Shown here: positions 8,501 through 15,882 of the stretch, piece by piece
Layout: every line of letters begins with the position of its first letter
How positions within the stretch are numbered: position 1 is the first letter of the stretch
Source of the DNA: an uncultured Lachnospiraceae bacterium
GTDB lineage: Bacteria > Bacillota > Clostridia > Lachnospirales > Lachnospiraceae
Assembly (NCBI GenBank): GCA_948794795.1
Contig: CAQGLR010000049.1
Span: 1-28,789, forward strand
Direction of reading: 5' to 3'
Length of the DNA: 28,789 nucleotides
Program-made: the position numbers and the translations under genes
The notes under the pieces: generated by a model
What the model saw: only the letters and a program-made list of their open reading frames with translations
Database searches by the model: none
Told to the model about the DNA's origin: nothing

Positions 8501-9312
8501 GCAGCAGCATCATCATTACGTGGGCTTTGCAGTGATAAAATCATATTACGCAGATGTGTGCCACCCTCTGATGCTTTAATACCATTATCCGCCAGGATAC
8601 CAAGCGCTGTGTTAAGTTCCGTAGTGCCGCCAGCAAGGTTCTTTGCTGTACCGCCTACAGTTAATATAGCTTCCCCAAGCTGTGCCACACTGGTATTTGA
8701 CTTACTTGCCGTCTGCGCCATCTGGTCTGCGAATGATTCCAGGTTTTCCTGTGTTGCCTCAATATCCAGGGCACTCATGCTGTCTGTTATCATGTCACTG
8801 GCCGCCGCCAGTTCCATAGCCCCTGCCCCTGCAAGTTTTAAAACAGTTGGTAATGCACCCGCTGCCTTGTCCGCATCATAACCTGCAAGGGCTAAATAGT
8901 TCAAGGCTTCTGCTGCCTCTGTCGCAGAAAATGCTGTCTCACGCCCACACTGCCTGGCAGCGTTCTCTAATGTTGCAAAAGCCTTCTGTCCTTCTTCTGT
9001 GCTTTTGTCAAGAAGCATTGTAGCTGCAACCTGGCTCATTGACTTTTCAAAGTCCATACCAGTCCTTACAGCTGCCACACCCATTGCCCCTACAGCAGAA
9101 GCAGCGGCAGCGGTAGCAGCACCCACTGTTTTAGCAACAGTCCCAATGCCTTTGGGTATGGCTTTAAGCCCTTTGCCTGAAACATCTGCAATCTTGCTTC
9201 CAAGCCTGCCAACACCTTTTGTTGCGGCATTTAATGCACTTTTAAAGGAACTCTGGACCTTTCCTGCTATTTTTATAGCAATTTCCATTTCCTTGCCGCC
9301 CTTAGCTGCCAT
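5503..9312 (-). CDS. Phage tail tape measure protein
   Basis: A 1269-residue tape measure protein, which sets tail length and is ejected with the DNA. The N-terminal domain (about residues 60 to 440) matches the TP901-type core, with blocks such as MDFEKSMSQVAATM, AARQCGRETAFSATEAAEALNYLALAGYD (shown in part) and GIKASEGGTHLRNMI. Residues 506 to 813 are fourteen tandem 22-residue hydrophobic repeats. An Ala/Gly-rich stretch follows, then a C-terminal region with GIFNRPTIFNTPAGMQGVGEAGPEAVLPL, which is common at tape-measure ends (again shown as separate parts of one segment around residue 1150). The end is Lys-rich. By the usual 0.15 nm per residue rule the tail would be about 190 nm. The ATG overlaps the stop of the frameshifted chaperone. 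The stop codon is TAG. Confidence 0.95.
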   Translation of the reverse strand: MAAKGGKEMEIAIKIAGKVQSSFKSALNAATKGVGRLGSKIADVSGKGLKAIPKGIGTVAKTVGAATAAAASAVGAMGVAAVRTGMDFEKSMSQVAATMLLDKSTEEGQKAFATLENAARQCGRETAFSATEAAEALNYLALAGYDADKAAGALPTVLKLAGAGAMELAAASDMITDSMSALDIEATQENLESFADQMAQTASKSNTSVAQLGEAILTVGGTAKNLAGGTTELNTALGILADNGIKASEGGTHLRNMILSLQSPRNDDAAAMFEDMGLSAYDAAGNMRSLGDIFGDINKSLSGASTQKVDETLSTIFKLTDLSSARAMLAATTDSVKSLGAVVDASLAGSGTSISKLGIDLKKMAKEFDAATSQKKFAQDMKKQFNMTGEQAGVLFNGLQSLASGTGNRFDELTKAVEGSAGACADMYAIQLDNLNGDIDILKSGLSDLGISIYKDLNAPLREMTQSATRMVSQLSFAFYEQGMEGMAGAAGNCLSAAVNALIGYAPKVTSLGISLLENFIDGITGNSGEIAGAASRVLSVFTEGVFKLVPKVITSGLDLILQFAQSITGELPQLMDSGTQAVTNLVYGIVSRLPEIVQTAVSLVENLALGLVENAPALISSGAKLLSGLANALTSLLPQIAPIGMGIIMQIVQSVISGLPRLVSAGTNILTNIVNGIAQHLPAVITTALAVIQTFVNSLVQNTPQLLSAAIQLIGSLVLGIVQMLPAVIQMGIQLILSLAQGILSNLPLLLQMGTQAILNLVSGITQSIPMIIQGGFQLITSLVQGIAQNLPAIAQAAFTIILSLIGGLITAIPQLWAAAKSLPGAIWDAIISVNWLEVGWDLIKSIGQGIIDGALSIGDSIINTVKGWFGGGDDEADSSGADTAQNYAAGTGSKGFAKSAVAAGFESGAFDGLDTAGAEIAGAQAGEAFSTGLNNSMASSSLDTAGFNANMASAGNAGAEALNNGVNTGLTGISVDAGSLVDIASMAEAGNTSMSAVLDGMNNSLEGASVGIGAAVDTSGINAAFTDAGVSGADAISTGMTGNSQAVIQAASSLGTEVNTSMDESWKQMEQGTQTAMQKLTTTVTDAARSAANAVKSAFENMSITIPKPKLPVISVDYKTEPYGNGGNIKVPGFNVAWNAAGGIFNRPTIFNTPAGMQGVGEAGPEAVLPLDMLWAKMKEILNGPATADSGGSVINALLEKLKGVQDNRKDTPELAGAGGVNIQYSPVYNLYGSATKQDAVEAGRISMAEFKKLMKQHEKDLKRKKL
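6874..7797 (-). repeat. Fourteen 22-codon tandem repeats inside the tape measure gene
   Basis: Residues 506 to 813 of the tape measure divide cleanly into fourteen units of exactly 22 residues, each beginning with a hydrophobic or small residue plus Pro at the start (LP, AP, VP, IP or a variant). Examples are LPQLMDSGTQ, LPEIVQTAVS and LPAVIQMGIQ. The consensus is LPxxIxxGxxLIxxLVxGIxxN. A partial fifteenth begins at residue 814 with IPQLWAAAK. The units are divergent at the DNA level, so this is an ancient protein repeat, not a recent DNA duplication. Confidence 0.9.
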
Positions 9313-9807
9313 AAACCTCCGCCACCTCCTGGGCTATTTCTGCCAACTCAAAAACGGACATGCTTTCTAATGTATCTAAGCCTGTCCGCAGGATAATTGA
9401 CAAATGTATGGTTAATTTGCGAAGATCTTGTCCATCTGCCGGGCTTAGTCCTCGCCATATAAAAAATTTGTTACACGGTTTTTAATTTTAAGTGCTTCTT
9501 TTGGTGGTAATGACTGGAAAAATTCAACTGGTTTCCCTGTTGCCTTTGACGAAATAATACAGGCATACTCAAGGCTTAGCTCTGGAATTACATTAGTTGT
9601 ACCACCACGTTCCATAATCTTGTTAGCTGCAATCATATCCCTTGCGCTGAGGTTTTCAAGACCACTTAAATCAACATCTTTGTAAACAGCCCCTTCAAAT
9701 TCAAAAGGCTTTTTAAATACAACCAGAAACTGGTTTTCTTCCTGCTGTCCTTCAATTCCTGTTTCAGCTTTTTTATTTGTTTCCATCTCTTTAACTTCTG
9801 CTGCCAT
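9302..9807 (-). CDS. Tail assembly chaperone, -1 frameshift fusion form
   Basis: If the ribosome slips one base back at 9460-9466, translation leaves the 0 frame near codon 116. It continues for 52 more residues (beginning IWRGLSPADGQDL, ending AQEVAEVYGS) to a TAA at 9302-9304. The fusion is about 168 residues. The extension is free of stops, fills the otherwise unexplained 130-bp gap, and ends overlapping the tape measure ATG (9310-9312). This is the arrangement of gpG/gpGT in lambda and gpE/gpE+E' in P2. The downstream frame has no good start of its own at the slip site, which favours frameshifting over a separate gene. Confidence 0.85.
9445..9807 (-). CDS. Tail assembly chaperone, short (0-frame) form
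   Basis: A 120-residue protein between tube and tape measure, the invariable place of the tail assembly chaperone (lambda gpG, P2 gpE). The segment FLVVFKKPFEFEGAVYKDVDLSGLENLSARDMIAA is family-like and is followed by LSLEYACIIS. It would coat the tape measure and recruit tube subunits during assembly. A GGGGGA site precedes the ATG at 9807. The last codons run over a slippery heptamer and the stop is a few codons further on, so this protein is the abundant non-shifted product. Confidence 0.88.
   Translation of the reverse strand: MAAEVKEMETNKKAETGIEGQQEENQFLVVFKKPFEFEGAVYKDVDLSGLENLSARDMIAANKIMERGGTTNVIPELSLEYACIISSKATGKPVEFFQSLPPKEALKIKNRVTNFLYGED
9460..9469 (-). promoter_or_regulatory. 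Programmed -1 ribosomal frameshift site (T TTT TTA, with overlapping A AAT TTT)
   Basis: Reading the minus strand in the chaperone frame, codons AAT TTT TTA give the canonical slippery heptamer T TTT TTA at 9466-9460. A second one, A AAT TTT, overlaps it at 9469-9463. Both allow tandem tRNA re-pairing in the -1 frame. The 0-frame stop lies five codons downstream of the slip. Confidence 0.85.
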
Positions 9808-9841
9808 AAATATATCCCCCTTAATTAATACATGTGCTTTA

Positions 9842-10360
9842 TCAGCACAGTTTCCTTATTTTTTCTAATAAATCTTTGCCATGTATCTTGTATACACAGT
9901 TAAGCTTGTCAAGTTCAACTTCGGTAACACCACCTATTTCAATCAGGATATAAAGTACCTCTAACTTTATGCTGCTCCCGGTCCCTTCACCCTGTTTCAT
10001 TTTTCCGCCAGTAAGGCCTTTGTTTTTACCACGTATTACAACACGCATACCTTTTTCAGTAGTCGCAGCTGTCGTGTTTACTGTGTACTGGATTGAGCCT
10101 CTTAATGTAACGTCAACGGATGAAATATCGTCTGACAGTATAAACAGGTCTTTGTCCATTGTCCTGAAAGGTATTTCTATCTCCATGCTTGAAAAATGCC
10201 CTATTGTTGGGCTATCAATCTCACCCAGTATCCCGGGGCCGCTTGTTGTGCTTGTGAGTGATTCAAAATCTGGAAGTGTAACCTCTTCTGAAATCCCCAC
10301 AAGCTGTGTACCGTCTTTGTAAACGTTAAACATATTTATCTTTGATGGTATGTTATACAT
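9842..10360 (-). CDS. Major tail tube protein (P2 gpFII family)
   Basis: A 172-residue tube protein of the contractile-tail major tube family, which stacks as hexamers to form the inner DNA channel. Evidence: INMFNVYKDGTQLVGISEEVTLPDFES at the N-terminus (typical start of this family), SSMEIEIPFRTMDKDLF in the middle and LEVLYILIEIGGVTEVELDKLN near the end. These are separate stretches of one conserved fold. It follows the sheath gene by two bases. GGAGG lies nine bases before the ATG. Length is typical. Confidence 0.92.
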   Translation of the reverse strand: MYNIPSKINMFNVYKDGTQLVGISEEVTLPDFESLTSTTSGPGILGEIDSPTIGHFSSMEIEIPFRTMDKDLFILSDDISSVDVTLRGSIQYTVNTTAATTEKGMRVVIRGKNKGLTGGKMKQGEGTGSSIKLEVLYILIEIGGVTEVELDKLNCVYKIHGKDLLEKIRKLC

Positions 10361-10362
10361 AT

Positions 10363-11826
10363 CTATTCACCTCCACTCAGAGCCGCTTCAAGCATTGACG
10401 GGTCAAATTCCAGCACATTTAATATATATTCTGCTGGCGGGTATGGCGCAAGGTACTGGTGGAACTGTATTTTCCCGTTTATTATATCTGTTATGGGGTT
10501 TTCATCTTCTATATATTCAATCCTTGCCCCTGCACATTTGCCCTGTGCCACATATGAATTGCCCCTTATATTTTCAGCGTCGCATATTGATTCAATTAAC
10601 CTGAAATCGGCAGGGTCATCTACCTTCTGGAAATAGGTTAAAATAAAACTGTTGCCCCACCAGCTGAAAAAACGCCTGCAACAGAACCAGCGGTCTTTTG
10701 GGTCTGTTGTTGCCGGGTATGCTGCACTGTTATTGCCCCATGAACGGAAACCGTTCCAGTTAATGGCAGTAACCACACCATAGCTGTTTACAACATTTGC
10801 CTGCTCCTGGTCTATGACAATTCCACTATTTCCCTCATCATCAAGGCACAGCCCTGTTATTGGAAGTGGCTTGTTGCTTGCGCTTAGGTTTGGCACATCA
10901 TCATTAACTATGTCATTGTAAGCCACCAGCGCAGAATAAATGGCACTGTAATAATATACATCATCACCAGCCCTTACCTTTGGCCATACTGGTTCCATAT
11001 GGCAGCTTGAAAAACCAGACTTCTCCTTTATGGTTTTTACATCAGAATATGTTACTGCCCCGTCTGGCGTACAGTCTAAATCAACTATGCATTCACATGT
11101 AAATACACCATTGATATTTAAACATTTTGCCGCCATGACTGATGCAACCACAGGGTCTTTTGAATACCCTGGCGAAGTTATAAGCCCTGGTGCCATGCCA
11201 AACAGCGGATATATCTGGCGTATGAGTTCAAGCCCGCTTTCTTTCTTTGCAGACACATCATATCCGCCGATAATATCACCAGATGTTACCTTTGACGGGT
11301 CTATCCTGTCACCAGAAATATTTAAACTTTTTGCCCCTGCTGCACTGCCAGCTTCCAAAAGCGTAACCGTCACAAGCCCTGCACTGTCAAAACTGGCAAT
11401 ATAATCTGTCCCCTCCTGTAATGTGTTTTCCCCATCCTTGACAATAACGGTATCCAGTAAAACACCCTCGGACTGCAAAACAGCCTGCATGTTATCCACA
11501 TTACAAGCTGTTTCTGGTACTGCTGTTTTATGTTTTTTGGGGTCAAGCACATTTATTAATATAATTGGTGCAACTGCAAATTTTGTAAATGTAGCACTTA
11601 TACTCTGGTTAAGGTTATAATCTTTAAGGTTACCCGAGTACCCTACTGCTGCCGAAGCCTCTGGCAGGCTGTGTGCGAGCTTCGGTATGTTTGTTACGTT
11701 ATAGGGGTCTTCTGCAAGGTTTACAGGTGAAACACCTACAACTACCTGCAGGGCAGCAGTCCCAAGAACCGGTGCTGCCAGGCTTGTGGGATTTTCTAAT
11801 ATTTTTACTCCACGGTTATAAGCCAT
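10363..11826 (-). CDS. Tail sheath protein
   Basis: A 487-residue contractile tail sheath protein. It identifies the virion as a myovirus-type particle. Features: an N-terminal GVKILENPTSLAAPVLGTAAL block, INVLDPKKH, and a C-terminal domain with GVVTAINWNGFRSWGNNSA, PATTDPKDRWFCCRR and GNSFILTYFQKVDDP (listed as separate motifs). This domain is the hallmark of P2-like sheaths. The GGAGGG ribosome site lies in the end of the preceding gene. The tube gene follows immediately. Confidence 0.96.
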   Translation of the reverse strand: MAYNRGVKILENPTSLAAPVLGTAALQVVVGVSPVNLAEDPYNVTNIPKLAHSLPEASAAVGYSGNLKDYNLNQSISATFTKFAVAPIILINVLDPKKHKTAVPETACNVDNMQAVLQSEGVLLDTVIVKDGENTLQEGTDYIASFDSAGLVTVTLLEAGSAAGAKSLNISGDRIDPSKVTSGDIIGGYDVSAKKESGLELIRQIYPLFGMAPGLITSPGYSKDPVVASVMAAKCLNINGVFTCECIVDLDCTPDGAVTYSDVKTIKEKSGFSSCHMEPVWPKVRAGDDVYYYSAIYSALVAYNDIVNDDVPNLSASNKPLPITGLCLDDEGNSGIVIDQEQANVVNSYGVVTAINWNGFRSWGNNSAAYPATTDPKDRWFCCRRFFSWWGNSFILTYFQKVDDPADFRLIESICDAENIRGNSYVAQGKCAGARIEYIEDENPITDIINGKIQFHQYLAPYPPAEYILNVLEFDPSMLEAALSGGE

Positions 11827-11832
11827 ATACTA

Positions 11833-12174
11833 TCATCCCTCCTGTATTTCTTTGACTGCTTTGTTAAACAAAATATTTAATGCACTTCCTTCTGTATCCA
11901 ATTCCCTGTTTGCCTGTGCCAGCTTCCCAACTGGGATTATCAAAGAATTTAAAAACGGCTTTTCCTTAGCCTTTTCTTTAAGGCTTTCTGGCAAGCCGTT
12001 ATTAAAAACTGTATACTGTTTTGCGCCAGGGATACCAGGACCTATATAGATTCTTGGTCCTGTATCTGTCCCGCCTGGTTTCATTGTTTTATTACCCACA
12101 TCTGGTAACGTACTGTCTGGTTTTGACACCCCGCTGTCCATTGCAGGTATTTGTACCTGTTTCTTTTCACTCAT
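11833..12174 (-). CDS. Conserved small tail-region protein, function unknown
   Basis: A 113-residue protein, start coupled to the previous stop by an ATGA overlap. I do not recognise a defined family. The N-terminal half is Pro, Gly and Asp rich and probably unstructured (DSGVSKPDSTLPDVGNK). The middle reads RIYIGPGIPGAKQYTVFNNGLP and the last third is a predicted helix. The short segment with a glycine-proline turn, placed immediately before the sheath gene, is reminiscent of the small pre-sheath proteins (DUF2635-like) of Mu- and P2-type phages. That comparison is positional only. Confidence 0.6.
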   Translation of the reverse strand: MSEKKQVQIPAMDSGVSKPDSTLPDVGNKTMKPGGTDTGPRIYIGPGIPGAKQYTVFNNGLPESLKEKAKEKPFLNSLIIPVGKLAQANRELDTEGSALNILFNKAVKEIQEG

Positions 12175-12689
12175 GCATATCTGTCCTCCCTTACTATTGA
12201 TGCAATCTCAAATGCCATGCCCATACCCCCAAAGTAATAAGGGTATGATTCCTCTTCCTGCAAAGCCCACGTTATGGGATACTGGATAGTATACTTCCCA
12301 TTAAGCACTGGCACCTTTGCAAATCTTTCATAAATTTTTGCTATTATATTTAGTACATCTTTATGCCCCTGCTTGTCATAATCTGGCTCATACGTCCCAA
12401 TAAGCAGGTTAATATTTACCATCTGCGCACTGTATGCATTCTCTATTTCACCATCATCAATACGCACTATTATGTATGGATACGGGTCTGGGCTTGTTAT
12501 CCCGCCTGCCAGTCCATTTTCCAAAAGTTCTGGAGGTATTTCTTCCTGGTCTGCAGGCTCTGGCATTGGAAGAAGCTGCTTAAAGACATGTATTTTATCC
12601 ATGCCGCCAGCTGGGCTTTTTAACTTGAAACCCGAAAAAATCTTCCCGAGTTCTTCTGCCATCTCATCCTGTAAAAATGTTGCAACCAT
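12171..12689 (-). CDS. Probable tail terminator/completion protein
   Basis: About 172 residues. The C-terminal two thirds alternate strands and helices: PYIIVRIDDGEI, QMVNINLLIGTYE, KDVLNIIAKIYERF, then PITWALQEEESYPYYFGGM. That pattern, and the position between the gpZ-like gene and the tail tube/sheath pair, fit a tail terminator of the lambda gpU type, which caps the tail for joining to the head. I place the start at the ATG at 12689, eleven bases after AGAGG. A GTG at 12701 in the same frame is the alternative and overlaps gpZ. The functional call is from context and secondary-structure pattern, not from a diagnostic motif. Confidence 0.62.
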   Translation of the reverse strand: MVATFLQDEMAEELGKIFSGFKLKSPAGGMDKIHVFKQLLPMPEPADQEEIPPELLENGLAGGITSPDPYPYIIVRIDDGEIENAYSAQMVNINLLIGTYEPDYDKQGHKDVLNIIAKIYERFAKVPVLNGKYTIQYPITWALQEEESYPYYFGGMGMAFEIASIVREDRYA

Positions 12690-12690
12690 T

Positions 12691-13323
12691 TTAAATTTCA
12701 CCTCTTAATGCACGCATGACATGCCTGTTTACAGCTTCCTTTAAATCGTCCTGTATATGTGGCTCTACAACCCCGTATACCTGCTTTTCATTTCCTATCA
12801 TTTCTGGTATAGAAGCACCCATCTTTTCAGAAACCTCACCTTTCTGTCCACGTTTCATTCCCTCATTCCTGCTAAAAATCCCAATATGCCCACTTTGCAT
12901 TTTAGCTACAAACCATTTCAGCCTTGCTGATGAGGATGGTTTGAATCTTGTGCCTTTAAGTATTTTTCCTGTTGCGCCTATTCCGCCTGCACCTGTCTGG
13001 TACCTGTGCAATGTAGGGTTAAAATACTCCCCTGTCCCCAATTCCCCATCCTTATAAGAAAACTTTGCTAAAGGGATTTTTTTACCACTTGCATGGATAA
13101 CAGCCTCTGGATTATTGTTAGTGGCAGGTTTTATACCCATAACACTCTTAAAACCAGAAACTTTAACAACATACTTTTTCTTTGCCTCTTTAGCAAGGCT
13201 TGAACGTGCTTTCTTTGCAGTATCATTAACTGCCATCTTAAGCACTTTAGGGGCTTTTTCTTTCATGCTGCCAAGTCTTCTTTCAACATGGCTTAAACTG
13301 GCAGCTTCAACAACAATGCTCAA
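12691..13323 (-). CDS. Minor tail protein Z-like (gpZ family)
   Basis: A 210-residue basic protein resembling the prophage minor tail protein Z family (PF06763), involved in finishing the tail or neck. The N-terminal APKVLKMAVNDTAKKARSSLAKEA helix and the VVKVSGFKSVMGIK stretch are typical, as is the GIFSRNEGMKRG motif. It starts at a TTG that overlaps the previous stop as TTGA, with GGAGG ten bases upstream, so translation is probably coupled. The C-terminus (HIQDDLKEAVNRHVMRAL) is a helix common to neck proteins of this type. Confidence 0.75.
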   Translation of the reverse strand: MSIVVEAASLSHVERRLGSMKEKAPKVLKMAVNDTAKKARSSLAKEAKKKYVVKVSGFKSVMGIKPATNNNPEAVIHASGKKIPLAKFSYKDGELGTGEYFNPTLHRYQTGAGGIGATGKILKGTRFKPSSSARLKWFVAKMQSGHIGIFSRNEGMKRGQKGEVSEKMGASIPEMIGNEKQVYGVVEPHIQDDLKEAVNRHVMRALRGEI

Positions 13324-13655
13324 TTTTTATTCGCCTCCAGGTGCAGTGAATACACACCGCCCTCGTTTATGCTGTCAGTAACAATAAAAGTTGAACCATC
13401 AATTACAACAGGTTCTCCAACACCTGGAAGAGGTCCAAAATCCAGGGCATGGACATATATAAGTGTCTGCTTTTTATATATACCATCCATATGGCTTTTT
13501 ATCCTTTTTTCACGCTCGGTAAGCTCGTTACCATCAATGATAATAACCATCCTTTTCCCATTGACTATGTGTTCTTCGCCGAATTCCAAAGGATTTAAAA
13601 ATACTGTTTTTGCATCATTACGCAAAATCTCTTTAAAAGTCATTTTTTTATGCAC
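13320..13655 (-). CDS. Head-tail joining protein, gpFII-like
   Basis: A 111-residue protein at the head-tail joining position. The N-terminal MTFKEILRNDAKTVFLNPLEFGEEH and the VIIIDGNELTEREK strand match a widespread Firmicute prophage family usually aligned with lambda head-tail joining proteins. The C-terminal FGPLPGVGEPVVIDGSTFIV fits a small beta-barrel. It starts at a GTG at 13655 with GGAG eight bases upstream, overlapping the previous gene by 8 bp. The alternative start is the ATG four codons later. Confidence 0.68.
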   Translation of the reverse strand: MHKKMTFKEILRNDAKTVFLNPLEFGEEHIVNGKRMVIIIDGNELTEREKRIKSHMDGIYKKQTLIYVHALDFGPLPGVGEPVVIDGSTFIVTDSINEGGVYSLHLEANKN

Positions 13656-13959
13656 TGGATTTTCTCCTTCCTTTAGATGGCTCTGTCTGTGCTCCCCTGG
13701 TTTTTCTGGATGGCAGTTTCCCCACTAAGTCCTGCCCTGTGCCAGCAGACGGGTATGCATCACCTGTAATACCTGGCATGGCAGCTGCCATCCTTGCCTT
13801 TACTGTACATTTTTCTGTCACATTGTCTTCTTCCCATATTGCTGTCCCGTTATTTATCCACTCTCTTACAGACCCTGTATCATATACTGGCAGCTCATCA
13901 CCAGGCTCATAATTGTGGTTTCCAAAAAGCACAGGGAAAACCGCTGTAAGATGCTCCAT
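13648..13959 (-). CDS. Hypothetical head-region protein
   Basis: A 103-residue protein, start coupled to the DUF2190 stop as TGATG. I do not recognise it. The first 55 residues (HNYEPGDELPVYDTGSVREWINNGTAIWEE) resemble a small beta-domain with a short helix, a pattern seen in proteins at the head-tail boundary. The C-terminal 50 residues are low in hydrophobics, basic and probably disordered (SRKTRGAQTEPSKGRRKSS). A connector or accessory capsid role is possible by position only. Confidence 0.6.
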   Translation of the reverse strand: MEHLTAVFPVLFGNHNYEPGDELPVYDTGSVREWINNGTAIWEEDNVTEKCTVKARMAAAMPGITGDAYPSAGTGQDLVGKLPSRKTRGAQTEPSKGRRKSSA

Positions 13960-14291
13960 CAGCCTGCAAGCTTTACAAGGATAACAGTGTCGCCTGCAGC
14001 TGCTGCCTGCGCTGCATAGCCTGCTAGGACTGTGCCATCACCCCCAGTGTCTGTAATACCATCACCATCAAAATATACATCTGTCCCCATACCAACAGCC
14101 CCTTCTACTGTTTTAGGCATCTCGAATACACCTGTAACATGCAATGAGCCTGTTTCACCAGGAAGGATATCTGTACCAGCAATGCCTATACGCCCTCCAA
14201 AAGTTATAACTGTATTTGCTTCAATAACTGCTGTACCAGTATTAATATAGTCGAGGGCTTCCCCTCTCTGCCAGAATGCAGCCTTTCCCAT
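13959..14291 (-). CDS. Capsid decoration protein, DUF2190 family
   Basis: A 110-residue protein of the DUF2190 type, which binds the outside of HK97-fold capsids as a cement protein. Diagnostic features are the early WQRGEALDYINTGTAVIEANTVI segment, IGIAGTDILPGETGSLHVTG and VEGAVGMGTDVYFDG (separate conserved strands), then VLAGYAAQAAAAGDTVILVKL at the end. It follows the capsid gene by 15 bp and has GGAGGGG upstream of the ATG. The composition is Gly/Ala/Thr-rich, as is usual for these beta-barrels. Confidence 0.86.
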   Translation of the reverse strand: MGKAAFWQRGEALDYINTGTAVIEANTVITFGGRIGIAGTDILPGETGSLHVTGVFEMPKTVEGAVGMGTDVYFDGDGITDTGGDGTVLAGYAAQAAAAGDTVILVKLAG

Positions 14292-14306
14292 ATCCTGCCC
14301 CTCCTT

Positions 14307-15878
14307 CTATGCTGTTAATTTTTCACCAGGGTTTTTTATAATGCCACGGAAATCCCTTGCAGTAATACCCCAGTCAAGATAAATATCCCACTGGAACCCT
14401 AATACACCTGGCGTTTCCATTCTTCTTACAGTAGGTGTTTCCTGCCCATTTAAATAATTAACCTGTATGCCCCTTACGCTTGATGGGTTTGCTGTCATAA
14501 ACCATGGTACAGCCTTATCACCAGCAAGTGCATTAAGCACTGGTGTCTGTATTGTTTTTAACGGATAGTTATACAATGGGTTAATATCATTATTAGCTGA
14601 ACCTGTTACCTGCGCACTATGGAAAATTACTGCCAGGTCAAACTCATACCCCACTGGGACAATAATATTCTGCGGCGTGATGTAGATTGCTTCCCCAAAC
14701 GGGTCTTTCTGCTGCTGCATCTGCAAAATCATTGCCTGTATAGCCGCCTGCGTAGGCCTTGAACCCTTTTCCATAATATTATTGTGTTTTGCATCAAAAA
14801 GATTAAGCCCGTCAAAAATTTTCTTATTATTATAAAGCAGTGAATAAACTGTTTTATCAATAGTTTTTTTCGCACTTGCTGCATAAAGCCCTGGGACTTC
14901 TGTCAGGAAACCAATATCATCATTTATAAATGCCTGCCTGGTCATGCTGAAAGAACGTCCATAGGTATCAATTTTAAAATTAGGAAGCAGTTTTGTTTCT
15001 GGTTTCATTGGCTTAAGTTCACCATTTTCAGGAACCAGGAGGAAATCACCCATGCCACCTATTAAATATTCATGGTCTGGTGTTATCTTGAAATCCTTTA
15101 CGCTGCCTTTTGTTGTCCATTCCTGGAATGTAGTAGGGACTTCATTGTAAAGCTGTACAATACTTTTCCTGATTGTATTGTCAAGAATAGCTGGAAACGC
15201 TGCTGTTGGGTTATAAAACTGGCGGCAAAGCTCTGAATACATTTCATCAGGATGCATCCTTAAAAGTCTTTGTATGTCCTGCCCGTCCCTGCTTAAACAT
15301 TCAATGCCAAGGTCTCTTAAACTTAGTGTCCTTAACTCGCCAGCCCCCTCTGCTGGTGATCCAACTGGCAGGCCTGCACGCATCATAAGTGCATCAGAAG
15401 CCCTGTGCCTGAAAGTGTCTTCTTCATCCCTTGTTACCTGTGCATTTACAGGTGCCCCTGTAGCCCTCAGCCCGTCAAGGATTGCTGCCCTGACCTGTTC
15501 CAGCGTGCTTCCATTGTGTATATGTTCTGACGGGTCAGTATCAAAATCACGGCAGAGTGCCATAATCTCTGTTACACGGTTACGTTCTGCCATTGCTGCA
15601 TCCCTCTGGCCTGCATCTGGTACTGCTGGGCTCTGTAACTGCTGTAGGACAGGTACATGGAACTCCCCGTCTGGTGGTACAGCAGATGCCCCTGTATTTC
15701 CTGTAATTCCTCTTTCCTGTGCTTTAATTTCTTCATCTGCCTGTTCAATTTCACGCTGGTAACTGTTAAATTCTGCCTGTTCCTCTTCTGTCAGGGCACG
15801 GCCGCCATCCACTTTTGCTGCATCTATAATAGCCTGCTGTTTAAGCATTGCGGCTTCCCGTCTTTGTTTTGGTGTCAT
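14307..15878 (-). CDS. Major capsid protein (HK97 fold) with N-terminal scaffold-like domain
   Basis: A 523-residue major capsid protein. The first 60 or so residues form a charged coiled coil (ALTEEEQAEFNSYQREIEQA), the delta-domain scaffold that is normally cut off by the protease encoded just upstream. The shell domain follows. FQEWTTKGSVKDFK, RSFSMTRQAFINDD and QTPVLNALAGDKAVPWFMTAN, and a C-terminal WDIYLDWGITARDFRGI, are typical of the large-capsid family found with GpA-type terminases. The length matches capsid proteins that carry a long N-terminal delta plus linker (about 180 residues before the shell). AGGAGG precedes the ATG. Confidence 0.9.
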   Translation of the reverse strand: MTPKQRREAAMLKQQAIIDAAKVDGGRALTEEEQAEFNSYQREIEQADEEIKAQERGITGNTGASAVPPDGEFHVPVLQQLQSPAVPDAGQRDAAMAERNRVTEIMALCRDFDTDPSEHIHNGSTLEQVRAAILDGLRATGAPVNAQVTRDEEDTFRHRASDALMMRAGLPVGSPAEGAGELRTLSLRDLGIECLSRDGQDIQRLLRMHPDEMYSELCRQFYNPTAAFPAILDNTIRKSIVQLYNEVPTTFQEWTTKGSVKDFKITPDHEYLIGGMGDFLLVPENGELKPMKPETKLLPNFKIDTYGRSFSMTRQAFINDDIGFLTEVPGLYAASAKKTIDKTVYSLLYNNKKIFDGLNLFDAKHNNIMEKGSRPTQAAIQAMILQMQQQKDPFGEAIYITPQNIIVPVGYEFDLAVIFHSAQVTGSANNDINPLYNYPLKTIQTPVLNALAGDKAVPWFMTANPSSVRGIQVNYLNGQETPTVRRMETPGVLGFQWDIYLDWGITARDFRGIIKNPGEKLTA

Positions 15879-15882
15879 TAAT

